NCBI GenBank assembly: GCA_016875095.1
Contig: VGSG01000001.1
Location: forward strand, 62,001-126,000
Origin: Deltaproteobacteria bacterium
Lineage (GTDB): Bacteria; Desulfobacterota; Desulfomonilia; Desulfomonilales; Desulfomonilaceae
Reading direction: 5' to 3'
Length of the DNA: 64,000 nucleotides
This document shows positions 26,091 to 35,088 of the stretch, one piece after another. Numbering within the stretch: position 1 is the stretch's first letter; each line of letters starts with the position of its first letter. The translations under genes were made by a program, and so were the position numbers. Below the pieces are notes generated by a model. It worked only from the letters and a program-made list of their open reading frames with translations, did no database searches and was not told the DNA's origin.

Positions 26091-27305
26091 ATGAGAACAA
26101 TCCATTTGGACCATGTGGCGGCCTCGCCGCCTCTGCCGCAGGTTGTTGACGCGATGATCCCGTTTCTTCGCGAGCGGTTCCACAACCCGTCGAGCATCTA
26201 CTCCGCGGGAGAAGAAGTGACCGAAGCCCTGGAGATGGCTCGGGACAGGGTAGCCACTCTCCTCCATGCAAAAGAGGAGGAGATCATTTTCACTTCAGGA
26301 GGAACGGAAGCGAACAACTGGGCCTTGAAAGGAGTCCTTCAGGCGAATAGGTCGCCGGTGAAGCATTTGATCACCTCTTCCATCGAGCACTTCTCGACGC
26401 TTCACGCCGCGCGGTCCCTGGAGAAAGAGGGTGTGGCTGTGACCTTTCTGCCCGTGGACAAGCACGGCCTGGTTGACCCGGATGATGTGGAAAGAGCCAT
26501 CACACCCAACACGGCGCTCATCTCCGTGATGCACGCGAACAACGAAGTCGGCACGATTCAGTATATTGCGGAGATCGGCCAGATAGCCCGAAAACACAAC
26601 ATCCCGTTCCACACGGATGCGGTGGCCACTGCCGGCGTCATTCCGGTCGACGTGGAAGCCCTGAACGTAGACCTCCTCTCACTTGCCGCGAACGCGTTTT
26701 ACGGCCCTCTGGGCGTGGGCGCTCTCTTCATTCGGAGAGGGACCAAGATAGCGCCTCTCCTGGATGGGGGCAGGCAGGAACGCGGCTTCCGCGCGGGAAC
26801 GGAAAACGTTGTCGGAATCGTGGGCATGGGCATAGCCGCGGCAATTGCCTCCGAAGAGATGGACGCCCGCATCGCGCATCTGACGCCCCTGAGAGACCGC
26901 CTCATTCGGGAAGTCACGGGCCGGATTGAAGAGGTGGCTCTCGTGGGTCATCCAACCCGAAGGCTTCCCGGCAATGTGAGCGTTCTTGTTCGGTACGTTG
27001 AGGGCGAATCCATGTTGCTCTTTTTGGACATGGAGGGGATTCAAGTGGCAAGCGGGTCCGCGTGCATTTCCATGTCTCTTAAGGCGTCCCATGTGCTGCT
27101 CGCGATGGGCATCGATCCGGGGTCCGCGCAGGGTTCCCTCCTTTTCACGCTCGGCAGTGAAAACACAAACGAAGACATTGACGCGCTCATGAATGCCTTG
27201 CCGCCGGTTATTCAAAGGCTGCGAGACATGTCGCCGCTATACAAAAGGGTAAGCCAATTCAAGCCTGCTCAGCCGAAGCTTGCCGTGGCGGGAAAAGAAA
27301 AGTAA
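26091..27305 (+). CDS. NifS/IscS-like protein lacking the PLP-binding lysine
   Basis: The 404-residue protein is homologous along its whole length to class V cysteine desulfurases (TSGGTEANNWALKG, SVMHANNEVGT, RQERGFRAGTENVVGIVGMG). The expected HK-x-YGPKG of the active site reads NA-FYGPLG: Asn201 for His, Ala202 for the Schiff-base Lys, Leu207 for Lys. Ala179 replaces the pyridine-facing Gln and Ala199 the phosphate-binding Ser. The substrate-binding Arg pair near 351-356 is Leu and Ser. His100, Asp176 and the sulfur-accepting Cys325 (SACIS) remain. It cannot be a normal desulfurase; a lysine-less IscS of this kind is known in Archaeoglobus, where it acts with IscU in cluster assembly. No iscU/nifU is adjacent. 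Confidence 0.85.
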   Translation: MRTIHLDHVAASPPLPQVVDAMIPFLRERFHNPSSIYSAGEEVTEALEMARDRVATLLHAKEEEIIFTSGGTEANNWALKGVLQANRSPVKHLITSSIEHFSTLHAARSLEKEGVAVTFLPVDKHGLVDPDDVERAITPNTALISVMHANNEVGTIQYIAEIGQIARKHNIPFHTDAVATAGVIPVDVEALNVDLLSLAANAFYGPLGVGALFIRRGTKIAPLLDGGRQERGFRAGTENVVGIVGMGIAAAIASEEMDARIAHLTPLRDRLIREVTGRIEEVALVGHPTRRLPGNVSVLVRYVEGESMLLFLDMEGIQVASGSACISMSLKASHVLLAMGIDPGSAQGSLLFTLGSENTNEDIDALMNALPPVIQRLRDMSPLYKRVSQFKPAQPKLAVAGKEK

Positions 27306-27436
27306 CCGAATTTTTCAGCTTCTTTAGGTGACATTACGTAACGATGACGGCATCCGGGCTTACGCCATGACCGTCCGTCTTGACGGGGCTTCCGACCTGG
27401 TGAACTATAAGGCCACTGCTCGTGGAGACGGGGGAT

Positions 27437-28837
27437 ATGGTTATGGAGAAGCTTGTAGCGGAGTCTTTTCTGACCGACCCAAAGGTCTTGGAAGCGAAGA
27501 ATCTCATTCTCCGGAGCCTTCTCGCACATCAATCCCGGCTTACCGATATCCGCCCCCCAATTCCGGCGCTCAAGAAATCTTATGACGACCTTGTCGAAGA
27601 GTTCGGCCGACTTCGGGGTGGACCCCTCTTCCACCCTTACTTTGGGAGCGGAATCGGAAAAGGTCCGCTAGTCGAGCTGGCTGATGGAAGCGTGAAGTAT
27701 GATTTCATTTCCGGGATTGGCGTTCATTACCTGGGCCACTCGCATCCGGCTGTTGTAGAGGCCGCTCTGGACGCTGCGCTCCGTAACACGGTTATGCAGG
27801 GCAATCTCCAGCAGAATGAGGAGAGCCTCGAACTGGCTCGCATGTTGGTTCACGCGGCCAACGCTCATGGCGCAAGAATCGTGCATTGCTTCTTTGCCAC
27901 AAGTGGGGCAATGGCGAATGAGAACGCGCTCAAGCTTACCTTCCAAAAAAAAAGCCCTGCGGATAGGCTCCTGGCCTTTGAGGGAGGCTTTGCCGGTCGC
28001 TCCCTCGCGCTCTCTCAGGTGACCGACAAACCCGATTATCGGGAAGGTCTGCCCCTCACTCTTGCAGTGGATTATGTCCCGTTCTTCGATCCTCTCTCAG
28101 CGGAGGAGAGCGTCAACCGTGCTCTCACATCAATCGAAGGCCACCTGAAGCGCTACCCCGGAAGACACGCGGCCATGATATTTGAACTCATCCAGGGCGA
28201 GGGGGGCTTTTACCCGGGGGACGCTCGTTTCTTCGCGGCTCTTATGAAGCTGCTCAGAGACAATGGCGTTGCCGTCATCGTGGACGAAATCCAAACGTTT
28301 GGCCGAACCACCGAACTCTTTGCCTTTCAGCACTATGGATTGGACGAGTGGGTGGACGTCGTTACCGTAGGGAAGTTGTCGCAGGTTTGCGCGACGCTCT
28401 TTCGCGAGGTTTATGGGCCTCGAGCTGGCTTGATCAGCCAGACGTTCACCGCGAGCACCGCGGCGATCTTCGCGGCGCTCGCGATCATCAGAATGCTCAC
28501 CTCGGGCGATTACTTCGGTCCTGAAGGAAGAATTGCGAGGCTGCACGAGCGCTTTGTCAGCCGCCTGCGGGAGATTTCCTCACGGCATCCTCAGCTCTTG
28601 ACCGGCCCGTACGGTATCGGAGCTATGATTGCGTTTACTCCGTTTCAAGGCGAAGCGGAAAAGAGCAAGAAATTCATTCACATGCTCTTTGACGCGGGTG
28701 TGATTGCGTTCTATTGTGGATCCAAGGAAACACGAGTTCGTTTTCTTATCCCTGTGGGAGCGGTGACATTTCACGACATAGATCGGGTGGCGGAGATTGT
28801 GGAAGCAACCCTGCTTGAGGCAGCGGAGGCATTCTGA
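27437..28837 (+). CDS. Class III aminotransferase, probable succinylornithine transaminase role
   Basis: A PLP-dependent class III (ornithine/acetylornithine-type) aminotransferase of 466 residues. The cofactor regions are clear: ATSGAMANENALKL, AMIFELIQGEGGFYPG, VIVDEIQTFGRT, and the Schiff-base lysine in VVTVGKLSQ. It has about 60 more N-terminal residues than standard AstC/ArgD. Because astA, astD and astB follow directly, it most likely converts N2-succinylornithine to succinylglutamate semialdehyde; this is inference from context. Starts at GTG 27422 and ATG 27437 or 27443 are possible, with a G-rich site before the ATGs. The 131-nt gap after the NifS-like gene leaves room for a promoter. 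Confidence 0.85.
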   Translation: MVMEKLVAESFLTDPKVLEAKNLILRSLLAHQSRLTDIRPPIPALKKSYDDLVEEFGRLRGGPLFHPYFGSGIGKGPLVELADGSVKYDFISGIGVHYLGHSHPAVVEAALDAALRNTVMQGNLQQNEESLELARMLVHAANAHGARIVHCFFATSGAMANENALKLTFQKKSPADRLLAFEGGFAGRSLALSQVTDKPDYREGLPLTLAVDYVPFFDPLSAEESVNRALTSIEGHLKRYPGRHAAMIFELIQGEGGFYPGDARFFAALMKLLRDNGVAVIVDEIQTFGRTTELFAFQHYGLDEWVDVVTVGKLSQVCATLFREVYGPRAGLISQTFTASTAAIFAALAIIRMLTSGDYFGPEGRIARLHERFVSRLREISSRHPQLLTGPYGIGAMIAFTPFQGEAEKSKKFIHMLFDAGVIAFYCGSKETRVRFLIPVGAVTFHDIDRVAEIVEATLLEAAEAF

Positions 28838-28849
28838 AAGGGAGCGCAC

Positions 28850-29884
28850 ATGGTGATAATTCGCCCGGTGGCGGAAACGGATCTGGATGCCTTGGCGGAA
28901 CTGGCCGACATGGCGGATTTTGGCCTGACGTCGTTGCCAAAGGATAGGGACTTGCTCGCGATTCGGATCGCCGACTCTTTGCGGGCCTTTCAGATAGCCC
29001 CGCGAGCGCCTGGTGGAGAGCTGTACATTTTCGTCATGGAGGACCCGGAAGCAGGCAAGGTGGTCGGCACGAGCTGTATCGTCTCTAAGGTGGGAGGATT
29101 TCAGCCTTTTTACGCTTACAGGATTGAGAATGTCGTTCACGAATCCATGACACTTGGAGTCCGCAAGGAGGTGAGTATTCTGCACCTTGTGACCGAACAC
29201 AGCGGTCCTTGCGAAATCGGCGGTCTCTTCCTCGTCCCGGAATACCGCAAACATGGAAACGGCCGGCTCTTGTCCCTGTTCAGGTTCCTCTTCATGGCGT
29301 TGCGACGCGAGCGCTTCGAGCCTCTCATCATAGCGGAAATGCGCGGGGTGGTGGACGAGAATGGACGGTCGCCATTTTGGGAGGCCCTTGGCCGGCGCTT
29401 CTTCGACATGGACTTTCCCAAAGCGGACTATCTCAGCGTGAAAGACAAGAGGTTTATTGCTGAACTCATGCCCAAGTGCCCCATCTACATCTCTTTGTTG
29501 CCTGAGGAGGCTCAGGGAGTGATCGGGAAAGTGCATCCCGACACCCGGCCGGCGCTCAAGATGCTTGAAGACGAAGGGTTTCGATTCAGCGGGATGGTGG
29601 ATATCTTTGAGGCCGGACCTATCGTGGTAGCGCGGCCCCATGAAATCCGTATTGTCAAAGAGAGCCGATTTGCCGCGGCGCGCGAGATTACGAGAGAAGA
29701 TATCCAATCCGAGCGTTTTCTGATCACGAATACCGCACACGATTTCCGAGCGTGCATGGGATGCCTGGAGGCATTATCAGATGGCGAGATCCGCATTCGC
29801 ACGCGCGTGGCTGATGCGCTGCACGTAAGAGAAGGCGACCAGGTCTGTTACGCTCCCTTAAGCCCCAAGAAGGAGCCTGGTTAA
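28850..29884 (+). CDS. astA: Arginine N-succinyltransferase
   Basis: AstA transfers succinyl from succinyl-CoA to arginine, the first step of the AST pathway. The 344-residue sequence tracks the family closely: VIIRPVAETDLDALAEL, GLTSLPKD, FLVPEYRKHGNGRLLSLFRF, the block EMRGVVDENGRSPFWEALGR with RFFDMDF, FIAELMPKCPIY, and GKVHPDTRPAL. The ATG has a clean ribosome site (AAAGGGAG). It starts 12 nt after the aminotransferase and its stop overlaps the astD start by one base (TAATG), a tight operon. This pathway is best known from enterobacteria and pseudomonads. Confidence 0.94.
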   Translation: MVIIRPVAETDLDALAELADMADFGLTSLPKDRDLLAIRIADSLRAFQIAPRAPGGELYIFVMEDPEAGKVVGTSCIVSKVGGFQPFYAYRIENVVHESMTLGVRKEVSILHLVTEHSGPCEIGGLFLVPEYRKHGNGRLLSLFRFLFMALRRERFEPLIIAEMRGVVDENGRSPFWEALGRRFFDMDFPKADYLSVKDKRFIAELMPKCPIYISLLPEEAQGVIGKVHPDTRPALKMLEDEGFRFSGMVDIFEAGPIVVARPHEIRIVKESRFAAAREITREDIQSERFLITNTAHDFRACMGCLEALSDGEIRIRTRVADALHVREGDQVCYAPLSPKKEPG

Positions 29885-31353
29885 TGGAGGAGAAGGTCCA
29901 TTTTGTGGGCAATGAATGGCGTGCAGGAACGGGGCCTCTTTTTTCATCGGCCGATCCGGCCACAGGCCGCGTGATATGGGAGGGACGAGCAGCGACTGAA
30001 GACGAAGTCCATGAGGCGGTCTGCGCCGCGCGGGACGCGTTCCCGTCGTGGGATGCTCTCGGGCCTGATGCGCGAATCAGGCATCTGGAAGCCTTTGGAA
30101 AAGAGCTTGAAAGGGATCGAGACAACCTGGCCGAGGCGATTTGTGTGGACACCGGTAAACCCAGATGGGAATCGCTCGCTGAAGTGGATTCCATGATCGG
30201 CAAGATAGGGGTCTCTATAGAGGCGTACCAGGATCGATGCCGCGTCAGATTGGAAGAAACGCCGGCCGCGCGAGGGATCACGCGGTTCAGGCCGCATGGC
30301 GTTCTGGCAGTGCTCGGGCCGTTCAACTTTCCCGGGCATCTCCCCAACGGCCATATTGTTCCGGCTCTGCTCGCGGGGAACACCGTTGTCTTCAAGCCGA
30401 GCAGACAAGCGCCTCTCGTGGCTATGAAGACCCTGGAATTGTGGGAGCGAGCGGGAATCCTGCCGGGCGCCATCAACATGGTCCAAGGAGGTCGCCAGAC
30501 CGGCGTCGCTCTATCACGTGACGCCGATTTGAACGGCCTGTTCTTCACCGGCGGCGCCGAGGTTGGACGAGCGCTGCACCAGGCCTTTGGCGGACAACCA
30601 GAGAAGATCCTTGCGCTGGAAATGGGCGGAAATAACCCGCTCATTGTGCATGAGGTTGCGGATCTGAAGGCGGCCGCGTATCTCACCGCGGTTTCTGCTT
30701 TCATCACAGCCGGCCAACGTTGTTCCTGCGCTCGTCGGCTCATTGTCCCTGTGGGAAAAAACGGTGACCGTTTCATCGACCAGCTCGTGGAGCTAATGGG
30801 TCATGTGCGGGTCGGAATCTGGACCGACGATCCTGAGCCTTTCATGGGGCCGGTCATTTCCGATCAAGTTGCAACGGAATTGCTCGCCGTTCAGAATCGG
30901 TTCGCGAAAGACGGCGGCGTGTCGCTGGTGGAAATGAAGTTGCTTCGAGAGATTAAGGCATTGCTTTCGCCCGGACTCATGGATGTGTCTCGAGTTCCTA
31001 ATCGGCCTGATGAGGAGTTCTTCGGCCCGTTTCTGCAACTGATCCGGGTGAGCGATTTTGACGAGGCGCTCCGGGAAGCGAACAACACTCGCTTCGGTCT
31101 TGCTGCGGGATTGCTCAGCGACAATGACGAACTGTACGGCGAGTTCTTCCGAAAGATCCGCGCGGGCGTGGTGAATTGGAATCGCCAGACTGTTGGCGCT
31201 AGTTCGAAGCTTCCGTTCGGTGGCATCGGTTGGAGCGGCAATCACCGACCATCAGCATACCTGGCCGCCGATTATTGCTCGTATCCGGTGGCCTCGATTG
31301 AAGCGGACAGCGTGGCTGCGCCCGGGACACCACTCCCTGGTATTGAGCTTTGA
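29884..31353 (+). CDS. astD: Succinylglutamate semialdehyde dehydrogenase
   Basis: An NAD(P)-dependent aldehyde dehydrogenase of 489 residues. It carries the catalytic Glu in LALEMGGNNPL, the nucleophilic Cys in AGQRCSCARR, FTGGAEVGR at the cofactor site, and the start FVGNEWRAGTGPLFSSADPA, which is characteristic of AstD. It would oxidise succinylglutamate semialdehyde to succinylglutamate. The start ATG shares its A with the astA stop; the astB ATG follows its stop by one base. Context makes AstD more likely than a generic aldehyde dehydrogenase. Confidence 0.92.
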   Translation: MEEKVHFVGNEWRAGTGPLFSSADPATGRVIWEGRAATEDEVHEAVCAARDAFPSWDALGPDARIRHLEAFGKELERDRDNLAEAICVDTGKPRWESLAEVDSMIGKIGVSIEAYQDRCRVRLEETPAARGITRFRPHGVLAVLGPFNFPGHLPNGHIVPALLAGNTVVFKPSRQAPLVAMKTLELWERAGILPGAINMVQGGRQTGVALSRDADLNGLFFTGGAEVGRALHQAFGGQPEKILALEMGGNNPLIVHEVADLKAAAYLTAVSAFITAGQRCSCARRLIVPVGKNGDRFIDQLVELMGHVRVGIWTDDPEPFMGPVISDQVATELLAVQNRFAKDGGVSLVEMKLLREIKALLSPGLMDVSRVPNRPDEEFFGPFLQLIRVSDFDEALREANNTRFGLAAGLLSDNDELYGEFFRKIRAGVVNWNRQTVGASSKLPFGGIGWSGNHRPSAYLAADYCSYPVASIEADSVAAPGTPLPGIEL

Positions 31354-31354
31354 C

Positions 31355-32707
31355 ATGGCCACTTGTGCTTTTGTAGTAAATTTTGATGGTCTGGTCGGGC
31401 CGACCCATAATTACAGTGGGCTATCCTATGGGAATATCGCGTCCATGGCCCACGGCCTGACCGTGTCCAATCCAAGGGCTGCTCTGCTGCAAGGCCTCGC
31501 CAAAATGAAATTCTTGGCGGACCTGGGTGTGAAGCAGGCAGTGTTGCCGCCCCAGGAGCGACCGGATTTCGATACCCTGCGCAGTTTGGGGTTTCGCGGT
31601 TCCGAAGCGCAGGTCGTTGAAAAAGCAGCACGCGAGGCGCCTCAGATTCTCGCGTTGTGCTACAGCGCATCGAGTATGTGGGCTGCAAACGCCGCCACAG
31701 TATCGCCCAGCGCGGACTCGGCCGACACGCGAGTCCACTTCACGCCCGCGAACCTGCTGAGCCAGTTTCATCGGTCCGTCGAACCGCCATTCACTGCCGG
31801 GATTCTTAAGAGGATTTTCCCAAGTGAGGAGCTCTTCGGTCACCATGATCCTCTTCCACGAGCGATGCATTTCTCTGACGAAGGCGCTGCGAATCATACC
31901 CGCCTCTGCGCTTCGTACGGCGGATCCGGAATCGAGCTTTTTGTATACGGCCGAACAGGCTTCGATCAAACCGATCAAGGGCCTCAGCGGTTCCCGGCGC
32001 GTCAGACGCTGGAGGCCTCGCAAGCGATCGCCAGGCTCCACGGCCTCGATCCTGCCGCGACCGTATTTTCTCGGCAAAGCCCGGAAGCCATTGACGCGGG
32101 AGTTTTTCATAACGACGTGATATCAGTAGGGAATGGAAACGTCTTTCTGTATCACGCGGAAGCTTTCCATGAGTCTGAGTCGGTCTTGGATGAGTTGAAG
32201 CGGAAGTTCTTTGGCCTCTGTGGAGATGAGTTGATCCTCATGGAAGTGTCGTCTCGAGAACTCTCGGTCCAAGAAGCGGTAGAGACGTACTTTTTCAACA
32301 GCCAGCTCGTTTCACTGCCGGATGGGACCATGAGCCTGATTGCGCCTGTGGAGAGTGAAGAGAATCCGAGAACACGCGCTGCTCTGGAACGCATAAGAGC
32401 AGAGGACAACCCCATAGCCCAAGCTCATTTCGTGGATGTGCGACAGAGCATGAAGAACGGCGGCGGTCCGGCATGTCTACGGCTGCGAGTAGTGTTGACG
32501 GAGCAGGAGCTTGCATCAACTCATCAGGGCATCATTTTCAACGACGGTCTTTACCACAGGCTCATTGCCTGGGGAGAACGGCATTACCGGGACAAGCTTC
32601 ATCCGGACGATCTTGCGGACCCAGCCCTAATTGATGAGACCCGCAACGCCTTGGATGAAGTGACGGGAATCTTGAACCTGGGTTCGATTTATCGGTTCCA
32701 GAAATGA
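31355..32707 (+). CDS. astB: N-succinylarginine dihydrolase
   Basis: AstB hydrolyses succinylarginine to succinylornithine, CO2 and ammonia. The 450-residue protein matches the enterobacterial enzyme over its whole length: VNFDGLVGPTHNYSGLSYGN, PPQERPDFDTLRSLGF, ANAATVSPSADSAD, GDEGAANHTRL (here SDEGAANHTRL), GVFHNDVISVGN with the catalytic His, and NGGGPACLRLRVVLTEQE with the catalytic Cys. The start is the ATG one base after the astD stop, not the frame-open GTG at 31193 inside astD. The order aminotransferase-astA-astD-astB equals astCADB; astE (succinylglutamate desuccinylase) does not follow. Confidence 0.95.
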   Translation: MATCAFVVNFDGLVGPTHNYSGLSYGNIASMAHGLTVSNPRAALLQGLAKMKFLADLGVKQAVLPPQERPDFDTLRSLGFRGSEAQVVEKAAREAPQILALCYSASSMWAANAATVSPSADSADTRVHFTPANLLSQFHRSVEPPFTAGILKRIFPSEELFGHHDPLPRAMHFSDEGAANHTRLCASYGGSGIELFVYGRTGFDQTDQGPQRFPARQTLEASQAIARLHGLDPAATVFSRQSPEAIDAGVFHNDVISVGNGNVFLYHAEAFHESESVLDELKRKFFGLCGDELILMEVSSRELSVQEAVETYFFNSQLVSLPDGTMSLIAPVESEENPRTRAALERIRAEDNPIAQAHFVDVRQSMKNGGGPACLRLRVVLTEQELASTHQGIIFNDGLYHRLIAWGERHYRDKLHPDDLADPALIDETRNALDEVTGILNLGSIYRFQK

Positions 32708-32756
32708 CATGTGTCGCGGAATCATGAAAGTTTGTGCAACTAAGAAGGAGTCGTGG

Positions 32757-34463
32757 ATGTTTGATTCCCTTCCTCAAAATGCGACGGCAACGCTCGACTG
32801 GTCATGGGATCGGTTTGCACGTTATTACGCGAATCTGGTTGAGAGGACGCTCACCGAGGATAATGTAGAAGCCTTTCTGGCAGACTGGACTCGTCTGGCT
32901 GAACTGGTCGATGAAACGCACAGCCGCCTGTACGTGGCCACTACACAGAATACAGCGGACAAAGAGGCCGAAGCACGCTTCCATCGGTATCTTGACGAGA
33001 TCTTTCCTCACGCCAAGCAGGCTGAACAGCAGCTCAAGACAAAGCTCCTGGAACAGGCGCGCGTCCCTCCCGGATTCAAAATCCCGCTCCGGAAGATGCG
33101 GTCTCAGGCAGAGCTCTTTCGAGAAGAGAACCTGCCGCTGCTCACGGATGAAGAAAAGCTCTGCAACGAATATGATCGGATCATCGGCGGCCAAACAGTG
33201 GAGTGGGAAGGAAAGGAAGTAACCATTCCTCAACTGCGGCCGGTATTTCAGCAGCTTGACCGAGGAATGCGGGAAAATGCCTGGCGATTAGCATTGCAGC
33301 GCCAGCTCCGGGACTGGGAAAGCATCGGTGATCTCTGGAAGAAGTTTCTGGGCCTACGAAGCACGATCGCGGCCAACGCGGATTTCCCGGACTATCGCTC
33401 GTTTCGATGGAAGGATATGCTCCGCTTTGATTACACGCCCGACGATTGCAAGGCGTTTCACCAAGCTATCCAAGAAGCGATTGTGCCGATCGCCGAACGG
33501 ATATGCGAGCGCCGCCGAAGGCAAATGGGCATAGACTCGCTCCGTCCCTGGGACATGGATGTGGACCCACTAGGGCGGCCTCCGTTGAGACCTTTCAAGG
33601 AGGCGGATGAGCTCAAAGCGCGGTCCTCTGCGATCTTTCATCAAGTGCTGCCGGAATTCGGGGACTATTTTGACGTTATGCTGAACGAAGGCCTCCTGGA
33701 TTTGCAAAATCGGAAGAATAAGGCCCCTGGAGGATATTGCACACACTTCGCGGCCGCGAAGCGGCCTTTCATTTTCATGAATGCGGTGGGCATCCATGAT
33801 GACGTGCAGACATTGCTCCACGAATCAGGCCATGCGTTCCATGATTTCGAGGTTTCGCGCCTGCCGTATTACCAGCAGCGTGCGGTGGGAATGGAATTTG
33901 CCGAAGTGGCGTCCATGGCCATGGAGCTGCTCGCCGGGCCTTATCTGAGCAAGGGCCAAGGGGGCTTTTACAGCGAGGCCGACACTGCGCGCGCCCTTGT
34001 GGATCACCTGGAAAAGAGCATCCTCTTTTGGCCCTACATGGCAGTGGTAGACGCTTTCCAGCACTGGGTGTACGAAAATCCGCATGAAGCCCAGGACCCG
34101 GCAAAATGTGACGCAGCCTTTGCAGCGGCATGGAACCGGTTCATCACATGGATTGACTGGAGCGGCCTGGAAAAAGAACAGGCAACAGGCTGGCAGCGCA
34201 AACTGCACATTCACACCGTGCCGTTCTACTACGTAGAATATGGACTCGCGCAGTTGGGCGCGGTCCAGATCTGGGGCAATTCCCTGGAAGACCAGCGTGC
34301 CGCGGTGGAAGCGTACAGGCAAGCGCTTGCAAAGGGAGGAACTCTGCCGATCCCTCAACTCTTTGCTACAGCCGGCGCGAAGTTCGCTTTGGACGCCGCA
34401 ACGTTGAGAACCGCGGCGGACCTCATGGAGGCGCAAATCAATGAATTGAGTTCAAGCTCGTAG
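32757..34463 (+). CDS. M3-family zinc metallopeptidase (oligoendopeptidase F-like)
   Basis: The 568-residue protein has the M3 catalytic zinc motif HESGH (355-359) in DDVQTLLHESGHAFHDFE and the downstream glutamate in MEFAEVASMAMELLAGPYL. The helical architecture is that of PepF/oligoendopeptidase F enzymes, which trim peptides in the cytoplasm. The start at 32757 has AAGGAG at 6 nt. It takes the place where astE stands in classic AST operons, 49 nt after astB, and could supply arginine from peptides. A direct role in removing succinate from succinylglutamate is unlikely for this family, but cannot be excluded from sequence. Confidence 0.86.
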   Translation: MFDSLPQNATATLDWSWDRFARYYANLVERTLTEDNVEAFLADWTRLAELVDETHSRLYVATTQNTADKEAEARFHRYLDEIFPHAKQAEQQLKTKLLEQARVPPGFKIPLRKMRSQAELFREENLPLLTDEEKLCNEYDRIIGGQTVEWEGKEVTIPQLRPVFQQLDRGMRENAWRLALQRQLRDWESIGDLWKKFLGLRSTIAANADFPDYRSFRWKDMLRFDYTPDDCKAFHQAIQEAIVPIAERICERRRRQMGIDSLRPWDMDVDPLGRPPLRPFKEADELKARSSAIFHQVLPEFGDYFDVMLNEGLLDLQNRKNKAPGGYCTHFAAAKRPFIFMNAVGIHDDVQTLLHESGHAFHDFEVSRLPYYQQRAVGMEFAEVASMAMELLAGPYLSKGQGGFYSEADTARALVDHLEKSILFWPYMAVVDAFQHWVYENPHEAQDPAKCDAAFAAAWNRFITWIDWSGLEKEQATGWQRKLHIHTVPFYYVEYGLAQLGAVQIWGNSLEDQRAAVEAYRQALAKGGTLPIPQLFATAGAKFALDAATLRTAADLMEAQINELSSSS

Positions 34464-34952
34464 ACCCTGGGACCATTTGCCTTTAGCTCCCTCCAGTTCC
34501 AGGAGCCGCTGTTTTATGTGCGTGCCCGAACCGAATCCCCCAAGACTGCCGTCGGATTTGACCACTCGGTGACACGGGATCAGGATCGGTATGGAATTTG
34601 CCCCGTTTGCAGATCCCACGGCCCGGGAAGCCTGAGGGTTGCCGATTCGCTCGGCAATCTCTGCGTACGAAGCTGTTTGGCCGTACGGGATTCGGAGAAG
34701 TTCCGACCAGACCCGACGCTGAAAGGCGGTTCCAAGCAGCGGCTTGACAGGGACCGAGAATTTGACCGGTTGGCCTGCGAAGTACTTATCAAGCTCGGCA
34801 ACGAGCTTTGCCAAGAGCGAATGGCTGGTTTCACTCGGGGTCCGGGAAGGTTTGTCAATGAATTCAACAGAATGTATCCCTTCGTCGGAGGCTCGGAGTT
34901 CCAGCCACCCCACTAGGGGGGACCGGTAGTAATGAACGAAGTCCTTTGGCAT
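34452..34952 (-). CDS. ogt: Methylated-DNA--protein-cysteine methyltransferase
   Basis: This suicide enzyme moves O6-alkyl groups from guanine to its own cysteine. The 166-residue protein has the acceptor motif IPCHRVV, the HTH/recognition part FQRRVWSELLRIPYGQTASY, the asparagine-hinge region with SRAVGSANGANSIP, and GGFGSGTHIKQRLLELEG. The ATG at 34952 follows AGGAGG. The frame is open further upstream, but that extension runs into the tRNA-Sec gene and is spurious. The gene's 3' end overlaps the M3 peptidase end by 12 nt in convergent orientation. Confidence 0.94.
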   Translation of the reverse strand: MPKDFVHYYRSPLVGWLELRASDEGIHSVEFIDKPSRTPSETSHSLLAKLVAELDKYFAGQPVKFSVPVKPLLGTAFQRRVWSELLRIPYGQTASYAEIAERIGNPQASRAVGSANGANSIPILIPCHRVVKSDGSLGGFGSGTHIKQRLLELEGAKGKWSQGLRA

Positions 34953-34986
34953 GACTGACGTTCCTCCTTTAGAGCATATCCCGGGC

Positions 34987-35015
34987 TTGAATTCACTCGA
35001 CGATGTTATCATAGT
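34987..35015 (+). promoter_or_regulatory. Candidate selC promoter
   Basis: TTGAAT (34987-34992) and CATAGT (35010-35015) are separated by 17 nt, matching four or more bases of each sigma70 hexamer. It lies about 75 nt before the tRNA-Sec 5' end and divergent to ogt. Confidence 0.4.
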
Positions 35016-35088
35016 AGTCCCATAGGGAAAAAGGTTCCATCCAAGGCTGAAAGTGTGTATATGGAACGCGGTCGATCTTTGGCTGGAC

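Noticed and set aside
26675-26712. Loss of the NifS lysine as a sequencing error or frameshift
   Set aside because: The frame is intact on both sides, the change from a Lys to an Ala codon needs two substitutions, and several other cofactor residues are changed as well.
27328-27585. 85-codon plus-strand frame before the aminotransferase
   Set aside because: It overlaps the aminotransferase start in another frame, lacks a ribosome site and has no recognisable sequence.
28580-29740. 386-codon minus-strand frame, and another at 29724-30776
   Set aside because: Both are antisense to the aminotransferase, astA and astD, which match families over their whole length.
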